A stretch of DNA of 64,000 bases from Ferrovibrio terrae_B (GCF_943371255.1 NZ_CALRUC010000005.1:1-64000); one strand, 5' to 3'; positions 1 to 7,806 are shown, numbered from the stretch's first letter. Notes: generated from the sequence alone by a model not told the origin. Numbers and translations: made by a program.

Positions 1-1170
1 TATTCGCGACAGTATGACGGCAGCAACCGGCCGGTGACGCAGAAGACCGGCGCCCTGATCGGCATGGGCATGACCGAAAAGCAAGGCGGCTCGGATGTGC
101 GCAGCAACACGACCGTCGCAAAGCCCGTCGGTGCCGGCGGTCCGGGCGAGGAATACATCATCAACGGCCACAAGTGGTTTTTCTCCTGCCCGCAGAATGA
201 TGCGCATCTGGTGCTGGCACAGTCGCCCCATGGCCTGAGCTGTTTCTTCGTGCCGCGCTGGCTGCCCGACGGAACCAAGAATGCCGTGCAGGTGCAGCGC
301 CTGAAGGACAAGGTCGGCAACAAGTCGAATGCCTCCTCCGAGGTGGAATTCCACAATGCCCATGGCTGGCTGCTGGGTGAGGAAGGCCGCGGCGTGCCCA
401 CGATCATTGAAATGGGCACCTATACGCGACTCGACTGCGCGCTGGGTTCGACCGGGCTGCTGCGCGGTGCCGTGGCGCAGGCGCTACATCACGTGGCGCA
501 TCGCCGCGCCTTCCAGCGCCACCTGATCGACCAGCCGCTGATGACCAATGTGGTCGCCGACCTGGCGATTGAATCCGAGGCCGCCACTGCACTGGCGCTG
601 CGGCTGGCGCGCGCGTTCGATCGCGCGGAAGATGATCCGGTGGAAGCCGCCTTCCGCCGGCTGTGCACGCCGGCGGTCAAATACTGGATCTGCAAGCGCG
701 CGCCCAATGCCGTGGTCGAAGCCATGGAGGTGCATGGCGGCAACGGCTATGTCGACGAGGGCCCGCTCGGCATGCTGTACAAGGAAATCCCGCTCAATTC
801 GATCTGGGAGGGTTCGGGCAATGTGATGTGCCTGGATGTGCTGCGCGCCATACAGAAAAGCCCGGACGGGCTGGAAGCCTATTTCGCCGACCTGATCCCG
901 GCACGCGGCAACGACAAGCGACTGGATGCGGCAATCAACGGCCTGAAGACCGAATTCGCCGACCTGAGCGAGATCGAGCATCGCGCGCGGCGCGTGGTGG
1001 AGAAGATGATGGTGACACTGCAGGGTGCGCTGCTGGTGCGCCATTCCACACCGGCCGTGGCCGACGCCTTCTGCGCCTCGCGGCTCGGCGGCGACTGGGG
1101 CCATGCCTTCGGCACCTTGCCGAAAGGCGTCGATACCCGCGCGATTGCCGATCGGGCGCTGCCGGTTTAG
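1..1170 (+). CDS. AidB-like acyl-CoA dehydrogenase, 5'-truncated by the window edge
   Basis: The frame is open from the first base (Y-S-R-Q-Y-D...), so the gene begins upstream and about 389 C-terminal residues are visible. The stretch GMGMTEKQGGSDVRSNTT is the FAD-proximal acyl-CoA dehydrogenase signature in its AidB form. Later, HGGNGYVDEGPLGMLYKE and NSIWEGSGNV match the C-terminal helical domain of AidB and isovaleryl-CoA-dehydrogenase-like proteins. AidB is a flavoprotein of the alkylation-damage response, but many alphaproteobacterial homologues are simply annotated acyl-CoA dehydrogenase, so the substrate is unknown. Its stop overlaps by 4 nt the stop of the convergent lipid-kinase gene. 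Confidence 0.88.
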   Translation, partial: YSRQYDGSNRPVTQKTGALIGMGMTEKQGGSDVRSNTTVAKPVGAGGPGEEYIINGHKWFFSCPQNDAHLVLAQSPHGLSCFFVPRWLPDGTKNAVQVQRLKDKVGNKSNASSEVEFHNAHGWLLGEEGRGVPTIIEMGTYTRLDCALGSTGLLRGAVAQALHHVAHRRAFQRHLIDQPLMTNVVADLAIESEAATALALRLARAFDRAEDDPVEAAFRRLCTPAVKYWICKRAPNAVVEAMEVHGGNGYVDEGPLGMLYKEIPLNSIWEGSGNVMCLDVLRAIQKSPDGLEAYFADLIPARGNDKRLDAAINGLKTEFADLSEIEHRARRVVEKMMVTLQGALLVRHSTPAVADAFCASRLGGDWGHAFGTLPKGVDTRAIADRALPV

Positions 1171-2066
1171 GTCGCCTCCACCGGCATGCGCACCTTGAGC
1201 GCCTGCGGCGCCACGGCATAGCGGATCGGGCCTTTCAGCATGTCGATCTCGCCGTCATTGGCGACCGGTTTGGTGCGGGGAAAATCGATTTTCAAACTGT
1301 GCGCCTTGATCACCTGCAGTGACGGATCGTTCTGCAATGTGCCCAGGAACAGCTTGGCGAGCTGACTGGCCGAGCCGAGCCAGGTTTTCTCGTGGCTGAC
1401 ATAGATGGTCAGTTCACCGCTTTGCAGATCGGAGCGGTTGAACAGGCGACCGGCATTGAATTCATAGCTGCCGACCGCCACCACGATGGCCGGCGACAGG
1501 ATTTCGGACCGCTGGCCATGGTGATCGATCGTGATTTCCATCATCCGATGACGGCGTACCGCACGCCAGGCGGACCGGATCATGGCAGGCCATTTATTCA
1601 GGCCGAACAGGCGTCGGCGCCGTTCGCGATCCACCACCATTTCCGGATACAGGCCAAGCGCTGACTTGTTGAGGAACAGGCTCTGGTTCACCCGCCCGAC
1701 ATCGATGGCCGTCACGGTGGCGGCGCAAAGCGCAGCCACGGCATTTTCGATTTCCAGCGGAATGTTCAGATCGCGGGCCAGCAGGTTCATGGTGCCAAGC
1801 GGCAGCACACCCAGCACGATATCGCGCTTCATGGCCAACTCCGCAGCCGCTCGCAACGTGCCATCGCCACCCCCGACCCAGACTTCCTTGCTGCCCTGTG
1901 CGGCAGTGGTCAGCGCCCTGGGCAGCTGCGCCGGCGCCACCAGTTGCACATCGACATCAGGCTGGCCGGCCTTGGCCGCCGCCGCGTGGATCAGGTCGCG
2001 CAGAGCCGCGGCGCCATACTGGCGTGCCGTGCCGGATTCGGCGTTGATGACGATGGACGTGGTCAT
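1167..2066 (-). CDS. Diacylglycerol/sphingosine kinase-family lipid kinase
   Basis: This 299-residue protein has the DAGK catalytic-domain signature VGGGDGTLRAAAELA near residues 65-80, followed by LGVLPLGTMNLLARDLNIP, the GxxPxGTxNxxA motif of the YegS/BmrU/DgkB family. These enzymes phosphorylate a lipid hydroxyl using ATP and are cytoplasmic or peripheral membrane proteins. The ATG at 2066 lies 2 nt below the stop of the exoD-like gene, so the two are probably co-transcribed. Length is normal for the family. The actual lipid substrate cannot be read from sequence. Confidence 0.85.
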   Translation of the reverse strand: MTTSIVINAESGTARQYGAAALRDLIHAAAAKAGQPDVDVQLVAPAQLPRALTTAAQGSKEVWVGGGDGTLRAAAELAMKRDIVLGVLPLGTMNLLARDLNIPLEIENAVAALCAATVTAIDVGRVNQSLFLNKSALGLYPEMVVDRERRRRLFGLNKWPAMIRSAWRAVRRHRMMEITIDHHGQRSEILSPAIVVAVGSYEFNAGRLFNRSDLQSGELTIYVSHEKTWLGSASQLAKLFLGTLQNDPSLQVIKAHSLKIDFPRTKPVANDGEIDMLKGPIRYAVAPQALKVRMPVEAT

Positions 2067-2068
2067 GG

Positions 2069-2716
2069 TTACCAGGGCAGCAGGGTCGAGAGATTCGTGC
2101 CGGCCCGAAACAGGCCGATCCCGAGTGTAACGAACAAGGCCGTGCTGGCGATCCCGACAAAATGACCGGCCATGACACCCAGGCCGTCGCGGGTCAGCAG
2201 ACCGAGCGCGATCAGCACGATAGCCAGTGCGAAAGGCAGGTTGCCGAAAGGCAATGGCAGCGCCAGCCCGATACCCTGGATCAGGATGCCGATGGCGGCG
2301 ATGGCAACACCAAGGCCACTCACCATCCAGGTCAGGCGCGGGCGGAACAGACGCTCCAGGCGACGGACGAAAGGAATGGCAAAGCGCATGAAACGGTGCA
2401 GCAGTGCGGCCGATAGGCGGCGACGGCCCAGCAGGCCGGGGATCGGCGGATTGTCCGGGCGCAGTAACAGGCCGAAAGCGACACAGATGACCAGCACGCC
2501 GGTAATCATGCCGAGCGGCAACCCCGGTGACGGGATGAAGCCCAGCAGCCCCAGAAACAGCAGCAACAGCGGTGCGGATCGCTGTGCCACCACTTCGCCT
2601 GCCGCTGCCACTGTCATGCCGTCACGACGGCCGTGCCGGCGCAGGCGGGCAAGATCGCTCGCAATACTGGAACGGCGCGGCATTGATGATGCACTTCCGG
2701 GTGTCATCTTGTTCAT
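2069..2716 (-). CDS. ExoD-family exopolysaccharide synthesis membrane protein
   Basis: This 215-residue protein has the ExoD layout: a basic N-terminal part (RRDGMTVAAAGEVVAQRSAP), then a hydrophobic segment LLLLFLGLLGFIPSPGLPLGMITGVLVICVAFGLLL, a short loop with R-P-D-N-P-P-I-P, and further membrane segments near the C-terminus. ExoD was named for exopolysaccharide and alkali-sensitivity phenotypes in Sinorhizobium, but its biochemical role is not established. It precedes the lipid kinase on the same strand with a 2-nt gap. The start could also be the internal ATG three codons in. Confidence 0.85.
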   Translation of the reverse strand: MNKMTPGSASSMPRRSSIASDLARLRRHGRRDGMTVAAAGEVVAQRSAPLLLLFLGLLGFIPSPGLPLGMITGVLVICVAFGLLLRPDNPPIPGLLGRRRLSAALLHRFMRFAIPFVRRLERLFRPRLTWMVSGLGVAIAAIGILIQGIGLALPLPFGNLPFALAIVLIALGLLTRDGLGVMAGHFVGIASTALFVTLGIGLFRAGTNLSTLLPW

Positions 2717-2765
2717 GCCGCCATCATGCTGGGTGAATAGGGCAAAAGCGCGGCATGCAGCACCA

Positions 2766-3779
2766 TCAAGGCTCGGTCACGGCGACGGGATTCTTCTTTT
2801 GCGGGCGGGTCAACAGCAGCGAGGCCACAATGCCGGTGGCGATCAGGCCGAGCGTGACACCAAGCGACAGGGCGGCCGGGATCTTGCCGATGATATTGAC
2901 CAGAAAGATCTTGCCTCCAATGAAGATCAGCACCGCCGCCAGAGCATATTTCAGGTAATGGAACCGGTGAATCATCGCCGCCAGCGCGAAGTACAGCGCC
3001 CGGAGACCAAGAATGGCGAAGATATTACTGGTGTAGACGACAAAGGGGTCCTGGGTGATTGCGAAAATCGCCGGCACACTATCGACCGCGAAGACCAGGT
3101 CGGCGGCTTCGACCAGGACCAACGCCAGAAACAGCGGCGTGGCCCAGAGTACCGGCTTACCGTCGGCCTCGCGGGGCTGCCGCACGAAGAAGCGCTGGCC
3201 ATGCAATCCGGGCGTCACGCGCAGATGGCGTTTGAGCAGCTTGAGCAGCGGGTTGTCGGCCAGATCTTTCGGTTTGCTGGAGGCCATCAGCATCTTGATG
3301 CCGGTCAGCACCAGGAAAGCCCCGAAGACATAGAGAATCCAGCTGAACTCGCTGACCAGCGCGGCGCCAAGGGCGATCATGATCCCGCGCAGTATGATTA
3401 CGCCCAGGATGCCCCAGAATAGAACACGATGCTGGTATTCTCGCGGGATGGCAAAGTAGCCAAAGATCAGGGCAATGACGAAAACATTGTCGAGGGACAG
3501 GCTCTTCTCGACGAAGAAGCCGGTATACCAGTCGATGCCGGTGGTGGCGCCATACTGCCACCAGACCCAGCCGCCGAAGATGCAGGCGATGACGATATAA
3601 CCAGCGCTGAGCGCAAGGCTTTCGGCGACGCCGATGTCGCGTTGCTCGCGATGCAACACACCTAGATCCAGGGTAAGCAGAATTGCAACAAGGGCCATAA
3701 AGGCGCCCCATAGCCAAACAGGCTTACCGAGAAAATCGCTTGAGACAAATGCGGTCGAGACCGCGAGGATGCTGTCCAT
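2766..3779 (-). CDS. TerC-family membrane protein, Alx type (putative Mn exporter)
   Basis: The 337-residue multi-spanning protein carries the two TerC acidic membrane motifs, FFVEKSLSLDNVFVIALIF (about residues 75-95) and VLVEAADLVFAVDSVPAIFAITQDPF (about 205-230). Its length and the N-terminal extension place it with Alx rather than the shorter YjbE type. Alx and MeeY-like relatives export Mn(II) from the cytoplasm. The ATG at 3779 was chosen because the protein family begins near here. An in-frame ATG exactly 45 nt upstream sits inside the structured RNA at 3814-3865. A second TerC gene lies upstream on the same strand, separated by a terminator, so this gene has its own leader. Confidence 0.9.
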   Translation of the reverse strand: MDSILAVSTAFVSSDFLGKPVWLWGAFMALVAILLTLDLGVLHREQRDIGVAESLALSAGYIVIACIFGGWVWWQYGATTGIDWYTGFFVEKSLSLDNVFVIALIFGYFAIPREYQHRVLFWGILGVIILRGIMIALGAALVSEFSWILYVFGAFLVLTGIKMLMASSKPKDLADNPLLKLLKRHLRVTPGLHGQRFFVRQPREADGKPVLWATPLFLALVLVEAADLVFAVDSVPAIFAITQDPFVVYTSNIFAILGLRALYFALAAMIHRFHYLKYALAAVLIFIGGKIFLVNIIGKIPAALSLGVTLGLIATGIVASLLLTRPQKKNPVAVTEP

Positions 3780-3813
3780 GCTGGCGTTCCGTATCCGGAA
3801 TATGGCGGCGATG

Positions 3814-3865
3814 GCATCCGACATCGCTGCCGTCCGGAATGCGGCAACCAGAGGGGCCCGAATGC
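3814..3865 (-). ncRNA. Structured RNA leader of the downstream terC gene (copy 1)
   Basis: Reading the minus strand, an outer stem GCATTCG/CGGATGC encloses an internal loop (GGCCCCTCTG on the 5' side, GATGT on the 3' side) and an inner hairpin GTTGCCG/CGGCAGC. The same loop sequences and architecture, with compensatory changes in both stems, occur at 4814-4863 before the next terC gene. The element ends 34 nt before the start codon. A 'terC' RNA motif from alphaproteobacteria has been described by comparative genomics. I believe this may be that class but cannot align it here. Confidence 0.72.
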
Positions 3866-3922
3866 AGAAAATGCATTTAGGCGGCAAACAGTCCAGATCA
3901 AGGGTGGAATCCGGCGGTGGGC

Positions 3923-3953
3923 AAAAAAAGAGGCGGGCAAATGGCCCGCCTCT
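3923..3953 (-). terminator. Rho-independent terminator after terC at 3978-4778
   Basis: On the minus strand, GAGGCGGGC (3944-3952) pairs with GCCCGCCTC (3930-3938) around a 5-nt loop, followed immediately by seven T (3929-3923). It lies 25 nt after the stop of the upstream TerC gene and before the RNA leader of the next one, so the two terC genes are separate transcription units. Confidence 0.88.
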
Positions 3954-3977
3954 TCTGCTGTTATCCAGCCACTCTGC

Positions 3978-4778
3978 TCAGTCGGCTTCGCTGCGGCCTT
4001 CGGGGTCGCGGATCGCGCGATAGGTGCTGCTGAGTTTGGCACGGCGCGAGGCCATGTTCAGCAGCTCGACCGCCACCGAGAAAGCCATGGCGCCGTAGAT
4101 CATGACCTTGGGGATCTCGACGTCGAAACCTTCGGCCACCAGGGCCATGCCGATCATGACGAGGAACGACAGTGCCAGCATGACGATGTTCGGGTTCTTC
4201 TTCACGAAGCGGGCGAGCGGCTCGGCCAGCGCCACCATGATGGCAACCGAAATCAACACAGCGGCGACCATGATCTCGATCTGACGAGCCAGACCGATGG
4301 CGGTGATCACGCTGTCGAGCGAAAAGACGATATCCAGCACGGCGATCTGGCCGATGATCGCCCAGAAAGCAGGATACTTCTTCTGCGGCGCAGGCGCTCC
4401 TGCAACCGCCGGGCCATCTTCCATCTCGTCGCTTTCCTTCGGCGTGACGCGCTCATGGATTTCCATGGTCGCCTTCCAGATCAGGAACAGGCCACCCAGG
4501 ATCAGTACCAGGTCGCGGCCGGAGATTTCGATACCGGCCACGGTGAACCACGGCGCCGTGAGCGTGATGAGCCAGGCGGCCGAGAGCAGCAGCATGACGC
4601 GGGTGATGACAGCACCGAGCAGACCGAGCTTGCGGCCGAGCGGCTGCTGATGTTCCGGCAGACGGCTGGTGAGGATGGTGATGAAGATCAGGTTATCGAC
4701 CGCGAGGACGAGTTCGAGGGCAATAAGACCGGCCAACGCAAGCAGCGCTGCCGGTTCAAGGAAAACCGAGAGGTCCAT
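3978..4778 (-). CDS. TerC-family membrane protein (putative metal exporter)
   Basis: This 266-residue integral membrane protein has the TerC motifs LELVLAVDNLIFITIL (about residues 20-35) and IAVLDIVFSLDSVITAIGL (about 145-163). A charged loop (HERVTPKESDEMEDG) lies between the two halves. TerC proteins are implicated in Mn(II) export and in metallation of exported enzymes. The ATG at 4778 has AGGA seven nt upstream. A longer in-frame start 45 nt upstream lies inside the RNA element at 4814-4863 and is less likely. It is a paralogue of the neighbouring gene, not a recent duplicate, because loops and lengths differ. Confidence 0.9.
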   Translation of the reverse strand: MDLSVFLEPAALLALAGLIALELVLAVDNLIFITILTSRLPEHQQPLGRKLGLLGAVITRVMLLLSAAWLITLTAPWFTVAGIEISGRDLVLILGGLFLIWKATMEIHERVTPKESDEMEDGPAVAGAPAPQKKYPAFWAIIGQIAVLDIVFSLDSVITAIGLARQIEIMVAAVLISVAIMVALAEPLARFVKKNPNIVMLALSFLVMIGMALVAEGFDVEIPKVMIYGAMAFSVAVELLNMASRRAKLSSTYRAIRDPEGRSEAD

Positions 4779-4813
4779 AATAATATCCTGGGCGGGGGGC
4801 TTTTGCGAAAAGC

Positions 4814-4863
4814 CGTCCGACATCACTGCCATCCCGTTCATGGCAGCCAGAGGGGCCCGGACG
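4814..4863 (-). ncRNA. Structured RNA leader of terC (copy 2)
   Basis: On the minus strand, CGTCCG pairs with CGGACG as the outer stem. The internal-loop sequences GGCCCCTCTG and GATGT are identical to those of copy 1, and the inner hairpin is GCTGCCAT/ATGGCAGT with a short loop. Stem positions differ from copy 1 by compensatory pairs (for example T-G against C-G and G-C against A-T), while the unpaired loop is invariant, which is the pattern expected of a selected RNA fold. It ends about 35 nt before the start codon at 4778, with the ribosome-binding site between. Confidence 0.72.
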
Positions 4864-4933
4864 TGGGCTGCAATCTACTCAAAACTGCGGCAATTTCAAG
4901 GCACTAGTTTATGGGAATTTTATGCTCCCGCCC

Positions 4934-5605
4934 TCAATCAGCCGTGCCGGGAACCGTCGCCGCCACTTGATCCTGCCGCAGCTCGCGACGCGCATGCAGG
5001 ATCACCTGGGCCGAGCCCCAGAGTGCCAGTGCGGCCATGAAGGCCGCCACGGCCAGATCGGGCCAGGCGTTGTCGGTCATGAACACGCCGCTGGCCGCCG
5101 CCATCACGGCGAGGTTGCCCAGCGCGTCGTTGCGGCTGCAGATCCACACCGCGCGCATGTTGCTGTCACCCTTGCGGAAGCGATAGAGCAACACAGTGAC
5201 CAGAACATTCACCGCAAGCGCGGCAAAGCCGATCACGCCCATGGTGGCGGCTTCGGGCACCGTGCCGCTGAGCGCATGATTGATGGTCATGACTGCGACC
5301 CAGAGGCCGAACAGGCCCATGGTGATGCCCTTGAGCAGGGCGACGCGGGCGCGCCAGACCAGCGCCATCGAGAGTACGGCCAGTGCGAGGCCATAATTGG
5401 CGGCATCGCCCAGGAAATCGGCCGAATCCGCGAGCAGCGCGGTGGAGCCGGCGCTGAGGCCACCGCCCAGCTCCACGACAAACATGCCGGCATTCAGCAG
5501 CAGCGCGATCCACAGCGCCGGACGCGCGGCATTGCCGTGGTCATGATCATGGCCGTGATGGTCATGCCCATGATGATCGTGATGATGTGAACAGGATGCA
5601 CCCAT
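4934..5605 (-). CDS. CDF-family metal cation efflux protein lacking the C-terminal domain
   Basis: The 223-residue protein starts with a histidine/aspartate-rich metal-binding tail (residues 6-24), then has about six membrane segments. STALLADSADFLGDAANYGLAL (TM2) and ICSRNDALGNLAVMAAASGV (TM5) carry the paired acidic transport-site residues of cation diffusion facilitators. The usual cytoplasmic ferredoxin-like domain after TM6 is essentially absent, since only about 18 residues follow. It lies 2 nt after an ArsR-family metal sensor and is surely co-transcribed with it, so it probably exports Zn, Co or Ni by proton antiport. Confidence 0.87.
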   Translation of the reverse strand: MGASCSHHHDHHGHDHHGHDHDHGNAARPALWIALLLNAGMFVVELGGGLSAGSTALLADSADFLGDAANYGLALAVLSMALVWRARVALLKGITMGLFGLWVAVMTINHALSGTVPEAATMGVIGFAALAVNVLVTVLLYRFRKGDSNMRAVWICSRNDALGNLAVMAAASGVFMTDNAWPDLAVAAFMAALALWGSAQVILHARRELRQDQVAATVPGTAD

Positions 5606-5607
5606 GA

Positions 5608-5955
5608 TTACACCGTGTGTTCGAGAGTATCGTCGAGCGCCGCGTCATCCTTGTGCGGCTCGGCGACATGATCGGCCATGTCGGCCAGCATGTGGCGCAC
5701 ATGGTCGTCGGCAAGGTCGTAATAAATCTGGCGGCCGCGCCGGATGCCGCGCACCAGCCGCGCCGCCTTCAGCAGTCGCAGATGATGGCTGGCAAGCTGC
5801 GGCGACAGGCCCGCGGCTTGGGCGGCAGCGGTGGCCGGGCTCGGCCCGGCGCAGAGCGCCACCACCAGGCGCAGGCGTGAGGGATCACCCAGCAGCCGGA
5901 ACATGTCGGCCAGCTGAATCACCTCGGCATCTTCGATATGGCTAAGGTCAAACAT
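5608..5955 (-). CDS. ArsR/SmtB-family metal-sensing repressor (CzrA/NmtR-like)
   Basis: This is a 115-residue winged-helix protein. LLGDPSRLRLVVAL and LSPQLASHHLRLLKAARLVRGIRRGRQIYYDL form the helix-turn-helix and wing. The last helix, ADDHVRHMLADMADHVAEPH, aligns with the alpha-5 sensor site of CzrA and NmtR: Asp, His two residues on, then a His eleven residues later. The fourth CzrA ligand position is Glu, with a His two residues further. There is no alpha-3 CxC arsenic site. Together with the downstream CDF gene this implies a Zn/Ni/Co-responsive autoregulated efflux operon. Confidence 0.9.
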   Translation of the reverse strand: MFDLSHIEDAEVIQLADMFRLLGDPSRLRLVVALCAGPSPATAAAQAAGLSPQLASHHLRLLKAARLVRGIRRGRQIYYDLADDHVRHMLADMADHVAEPHKDDAALDDTLEHTV

Positions 5956-5979
5956 TTCAATATCTGTTTAAATGTTTGA
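5948..5979. promoter_or_regulatory. Inverted repeat over the arsR start, candidate operator
   Basis: TCAAACATTT and AAATGTTTGA form perfect 10-bp arms separated by 12 bp. The left arm covers the arsR start codon. An AT-rich inverted repeat at the promoter/start of an ArsR-CDF operon is where autorepression is expected. The exact operator register is inferred. Confidence 0.6.
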
Positions 5980-6113
5980 TCATTGAGTGTCAAGCAGGAC
6001 AATTCCGCCCTCGCCTGCCCCGCATCCCGGGTCTATGCTGCTCGGATATAACGATAAATCCACAGCCGTTTCATGATGATCCGTATGCCTCGCCTGACTC
6101 TATGTTCCGGGTA

Positions 6114-6129
6114 TGTTTCACGTGAAACA
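6114..6129. promoter_or_regulatory. parS, ParB-binding centromere site
   Basis: TGTTTCACGTGAAACA is a perfect 16-bp palindrome and an exact match to the bacterial parS consensus TGTTNCACGTGAAACA. It lies in the intergenic region 30 nt before the BASS-family gene. Functional parS sites cluster near the replication origin. The site also spells the peptide MFHVKH in one frame, which I do not take as a gene. Confidence 0.85.
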
Positions 6130-6158
6130 CCCTCATCTCCTATCCGGAAACTCCGCCC

Positions 6159-7115
6159 ATGATCCGCACCCTGCTCTGGTGGCCGCTGGATTACATGGGC
6201 CGTCATGCCACCAAATTCCTGTTCGGCGGCGTGCTGGTCGGGCTCGCCATCCCGCCGCTGGCCAGTCTGCTGCGGCCGGGGCTGGTGGTCTTCCTGCTGC
6301 TGCCACTGTCGCTGTCGCTGATGCGGCTCGACTGGAGCGCCTTCCAGGCCTATGCGCGACGGCCGCTGCTGTTCGTGCCGATCATCATCTTCCTGCTGCT
6401 GGTCTGCCCGCTGCTGATGTTTGCCGTGCTGGCGCCGCTCGGCCTGCCGCGCCCGCTGATGGAAGCCATCGTGCTGATGTCGGCCGCCCCGCCGGTGACG
6501 GCGACGGTGGCCTTTGCGCTGATCCTCGGTCTGGATGCCGCGCTGGCCGTCATCGTCATGGTGATCGCCACCGCGCTGGTGCCCTTCACGCTGCCGCCGC
6601 TGGCATTGTTGCTGCTCAACATTGAAGTGCAGATGTCGCTGGTCGAATTCATGGGGCGGCTGGCGCTGATGGTCGGCTTCGCCTTTGCCGCCGCCCTGCT
6701 GGCGCACTGGAAGCTGCCGCCGGGCTGGCTGAAAAAGAATCAGCGGCTGATGGATGGCAGCTCGGTGCTGGCCCTGGTGCTGTTTGCCATCGCCATCATG
6801 GATGGGGTCGCCGTCAAGCTGATGGCGCAGCCGGGCTATGTGCTGCTCGCAACAGCCTCGGCCTTCATCGCCAACCTGACCTTGCAGGCGCTCGGCTATG
6901 CCGTCGGCCGCTTTGTCTTCCGCTTCGGGCAGGCCGCGGCATTGACGCTCGGCATCCTCACCGGCAACTGCAACATGGGCCTGGTGATGGTGTCGCTGGC
7001 CGACCGCGCGGTGTTCGACATGGTGGTGTTTTTCGCCATGGGCCAGCTGCCGATGTATATGCTGCCCGGATTGCTGCGGCCGCTGTATCGCCGCGTCGCG
7101 GCGAGTCCTGTGTAA
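6159..7115 (+). CDS. BASS/SBF-like bile acid:sodium symporter-family membrane protein
   Basis: This 318-residue, very hydrophobic protein has about nine to ten membrane segments. MSAAPPVTATVAFALILGLD (about residues 105-125) and LGILTGNCNMGLVMVSLAD (about 265-283) resemble the crossover motifs of the BASS/SBF fold. It lacks a recognisable ArsB/Acr3 signature, so arsenite is unlikely. The substrate is unknown (organic anion is the family theme). It is the first gene of a short plus-strand group, and the following SDR starts 10 nt after its stop with an AAGGAG ribosome-binding site. Confidence 0.7.
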   Translation: MIRTLLWWPLDYMGRHATKFLFGGVLVGLAIPPLASLLRPGLVVFLLLPLSLSLMRLDWSAFQAYARRPLLFVPIIIFLLLVCPLLMFAVLAPLGLPRPLMEAIVLMSAAPPVTATVAFALILGLDAALAVIVMVIATALVPFTLPPLALLLLNIEVQMSLVEFMGRLALMVGFAFAAALLAHWKLPPGWLKKNQRLMDGSSVLALVLFAIAIMDGVAVKLMAQPGYVLLATASAFIANLTLQALGYAVGRFVFRFGQAAALTLGILTGNCNMGLVMVSLADRAVFDMVVFFAMGQLPMYMLPGLLRPLYRRVAASPV

Positions 7116-7125
7116 GGAGCAAACC

Positions 7126-7806
7126 ATGCCCACCCTGCTGATCACTGGCGCCAATCGCGGCATCGGCCTGGAACTGACCAAACGCTATGCCGCCGATGGC
7201 TGGACCATCATCGCCACCTGCCGCGAGCCACAGAGCGCCAGCGCCCTTAAGGATGTGCGGGGCGTCAGCATCGAGGCGCTGGAGGTGACCGACTATGCCG
7301 CCGTCGATGCCCTGGCACAGAAATACCAGGGCACGGCCGTCGACCTGCTGCTGAACAATGCCGGCATCTATGGCCATCGCGACGGCGCGCTGACGGTGAG
7401 CGATTTCGACACCTATCTGCAGGTGCTGCAGGTCAATAGCGTGGCGCCGATGAAACTGGCGCTCGCCTTTTTGCCGCATCTGAAGGCTGCGAAAGGTGGA
7501 GCCAAGATCGCCACCATCTCCAGCCGCATGGGTTCGATCGCCGCCGGCGGCGGTGGCGCCTATGCCTATCGCGCCTCGAAAGCCGCGATCAATGCCGGCA
7601 TGCACAATCTGGCACTCGATCTGAAATCGAGCGGCATCAGTTGCATCACCCTGCATCCCGGCTGGGTGAAGACCGATATGGGGGGCGCCGGCGCCGATAT
7701 CGATGTGGCAACCAGCGGCGCCGGACTGAAAAAAGTGATCGACGGCCTGACGCTCAAGGATAGTGGGAAATTCTTCAACTACGACGGCAGCGAGATTCCA
7801 TGGTGA
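7126..7806 (+). CDS. Short-chain dehydrogenase/reductase (SDR), C-factor-like
   Basis: The 226-residue protein has the Rossmann cofactor motif TGANRGIG (residues 6-13), NNAG (about 83-86), a catalytic Ser in ISSRMGS and the YRASK active site (about 148-152). HPGWVKTDMGG follows, as in CsgA/C-factor-type SDRs. It is an NAD(P)-dependent oxidoreductase of unknown substrate. The start has AAGGAG seven nt upstream. Its stop overlaps by 7 nt the start of another SDR, suggesting a translationally coupled pair. Confidence 0.87.
   Translation: MPTLLITGANRGIGLELTKRYAADGWTIIATCREPQSASALKDVRGVSIEALEVTDYAAVDALAQKYQGTAVDLLLNNAGIYGHRDGALTVSDFDTYLQVLQVNSVAPMKLALAFLPHLKAAKGGAKIATISSRMGSIAAGGGGAYAYRASKAAINAGMHNLALDLKSSGISCITLHPGWVKTDMGGAGADIDVATSGAGLKKVIDGLTLKDSGKFFNYDGSEIPW

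Noticed and set aside
4814..4863. Classical yybP-ykoY manganese riboswitch before terC
   Set aside because: The conserved GGGGAGUAG loop is absent. The shared GGCCCCTCTG loop is a different sequence and fold.
6113..6625. Possible gene beginning MFHVKH at the parS site
   Set aside because: The peptide is simply the parS palindrome translated, and the rest is an out-of-frame reading of the BASS-family gene.
6033..7181. 382-codon Gln/His-rich minus-strand open frame opposite the BASS-family gene
   Set aside because: Low-complexity composition is produced by reading a Leu/Ala-rich membrane protein backwards. It also spans the parS site.
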